Shown here: in pieces, positions 63,218 through 64,000 of the stretch
Layout of the letters: each line of letters begins with the position of its first letter
Numbering within the stretch: position 1 is the first letter of the stretch
Origin: an uncultured Clostridia bacterium
Lineage (GTDB): Bacteria; Bacillota; Clostridia; TANB77; CAG-508
Assembly: GCA_948530865.1 (NCBI GenBank)
Contig: CAOTKV010000003.1
Span: forward strand, 83,859-147,858
Length of the DNA stretch: 64,000 nt
Direction of reading: 5' to 3'
Notes under the pieces: model-generated
What the model was told of the DNA's origin: nothing
What the model saw: only the letters and a program-made list of their open reading frames with translations
The model's database searches: none
Translations under genes and position numbers: made by a program

Positions 63218-63943
63218 TTATTTCTTATTATCTGCTTCTAATAATTTGTCTACTAATCCACAGCATTCTCTACCTTCACCACAATATCTATCAGTCATGC
63301 ATGTTGCACCAAGTCCTTTTCCTATAAGAGGTGCAACCTCTGAAACTTGTGTTCTTATATCATTTGCAATATATCTAATTTGCCATTGCGCCTTATTACA
63401 GCAACGAAGTCTTGTTACCCATTGAATATTTCTAGCATTCATTGTTGTAATAACATTTACCATTTGATTACTTAAATAGAAATATACTAAATCTCCTTCA
63501 TTTACATCTAATGCTTTAAATTTCTCTACCATTTCAATATTTTTTCTAACTGCTTCTTGATATATATCATTTGCCTTTTCTTTAACTGCTACTGGTGTTA
63601 TATAATTTTCCATATTCCACATTGGTAAAAATTCTGGGACTAATAATGAATGCATTCTATGTCTTGTTAAGTGAGTAAGAACAGCAAGTGATATTGGTAT
63701 TTGGAAAGTAAAGCTTACTTGTTCTAATTCTCTTCTTTCTTCTTTATGAAGAATATCATACATCATTTTCTCTTTTGCTTTTTCATCTTTTTTTACCATA
63801 TTATTTAAGATTTCTTTTGCATTTTCTTTTGAACATTGATAATGATACATTATACTACTTTCAAGTACTACATCATCACTATTTGGAGTATAACTTATCA
63901 TTTTTGTTTTATCTAGCAATTTAATTTCTGGTCTTTCTTCCAT
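63218..63943 (-). CDS. Flavin-dependent thymidylate synthase (ThyX-like), possibly 5' extended beyond window
   Basis: Converts dUMP to dTMP using FAD and methylene-tetrahydrofolate. The motif region reads LTRHRMHSLLVPEF; the classical RHRxxSxNExSxR is altered after the Ser. Later are NARNIQWVTRLRCCNKAQWQ, with the AQ-Q/E-IR pattern, and a Cys-rich end (CMTDRYCGEGRECCG). At 241 residues it is normal in length. The frame stays open for 19 codons upstream of the ATG at 63943 to the window edge, so an earlier start is possible. The altered motif leaves the exact activity less sure. Confidence 0.75.
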   Translation of the reverse strand: MEERPEIKLLDKTKMISYTPNSDDVVLESSIMYHYQCSKENAKEILNNMVKKDEKAKEKMMYDILHKEERRELEQVSFTFQIPISLAVLTHLTRHRMHSLLVPEFLPMWNMENYITPVAVKEKANDIYQEAVRKNIEMVEKFKALDVNEGDLVYFYLSNQMVNVITTMNARNIQWVTRLRCCNKAQWQIRYIANDIRTQVSEVAPLIGKGLGATCMTDRYCGEGRECCGLVDKLLEADNKK

Positions 63944-64000
63944 ACTTTCTAAATATTCAAAATCTGTTTTTAAATCATTTTCTTGTTTCTTTAAGTTTGG

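Overview
The window looks like chromosome of a very AT-rich, endospore-forming, monoderm member of the Clostridia. Evidence: coding strands use mostly A/T-ending codons, Arg is mostly AGA, and there are spore genes (spoIVA, a gerA-type receptor operon, sleB), class C and class D sortases with LPXTG-type substrates, SipW-type secretion and Asp23/AmaP envelope genes. No species is assigned. Most genes lie on the minus strand in housekeeping operons.

Layout. 1-5.6 kb: 5' part of typA, then plsC-cmk and a P-loop/Asp23 protein, interrupted by two GC-richer single-gene cassettes (a Bax-inhibitor-1-like protein and a zinc-phospholipase-C-like protein), each with its own promoter and terminator. 5.6-7.1 kb: TasA-like protein, SipW-type signal peptidase, and a very small TasA-like remnant. 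7.4-15.5 kb: glycogen phosphorylase, an unknown membrane protein, then dxs-ylmH-cdd preceded by a polyprenol/phytol-kinase-like gene. 15.5-21.7 kb: acyl-CoA ligase, NadR-like nucleotidyltransferase, MacB-type ABC exporter with adaptor. 22-31 kb: acidic low-complexity protein, spoIVA, gerA operon. 31-37.8 kb: TelA/XpaC/solute-binding/VWA cluster, then a class D sortase beside its probable substrate. 38-42.5 kb: tRNA-Trp, M23 peptidase, efp, M24 peptidase, prepilin peptidase, YqeG, SleB. 42.5-43.2 kb: a palindromic repeat and a 190-nt structured element with 6S-RNA-like fold. 43.2-64 kb: starch-binding-like acidic protein, then fhs, xseA/xseB, nusB, asp23/amaP, fmt-def-priA, an LPXTG pilus cluster, gmk-rpoZ-remA-yicC, rsmE, a PHP phosphatase and thyX.

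Main observation. Three conserved genes (a gerA-type A subunit at 28161, an M23 peptidase at 38293, priA at 52408) are each split by a +1 frameshift, and at all three the codon at the break in frame zero is CGG. Skipping the C restores the conserved Gly (GGA, GGC, GGA) and the rest of the family sequence. Reading every native gene in the window by eye, I found no other in-frame CGG, although CGA, CGT and AGA are used. The only other in-frame CGG codons (four) are in the two GC-richer cassettes, which look imported. The simplest explanation is that CGG is not decoded as a normal sense codon in this organism and works as a +1 frameshift signal, or as a CGGN quadruplet read as Gly.

Lesser points: two copies of a MITE-like palindrome, one an internal deletion of the other; mutually exclusive hairpins before sipW; a possible ATA start codon on the M23 gene; and a solute-binding domain fused to a VWA domain in the TelA cluster.
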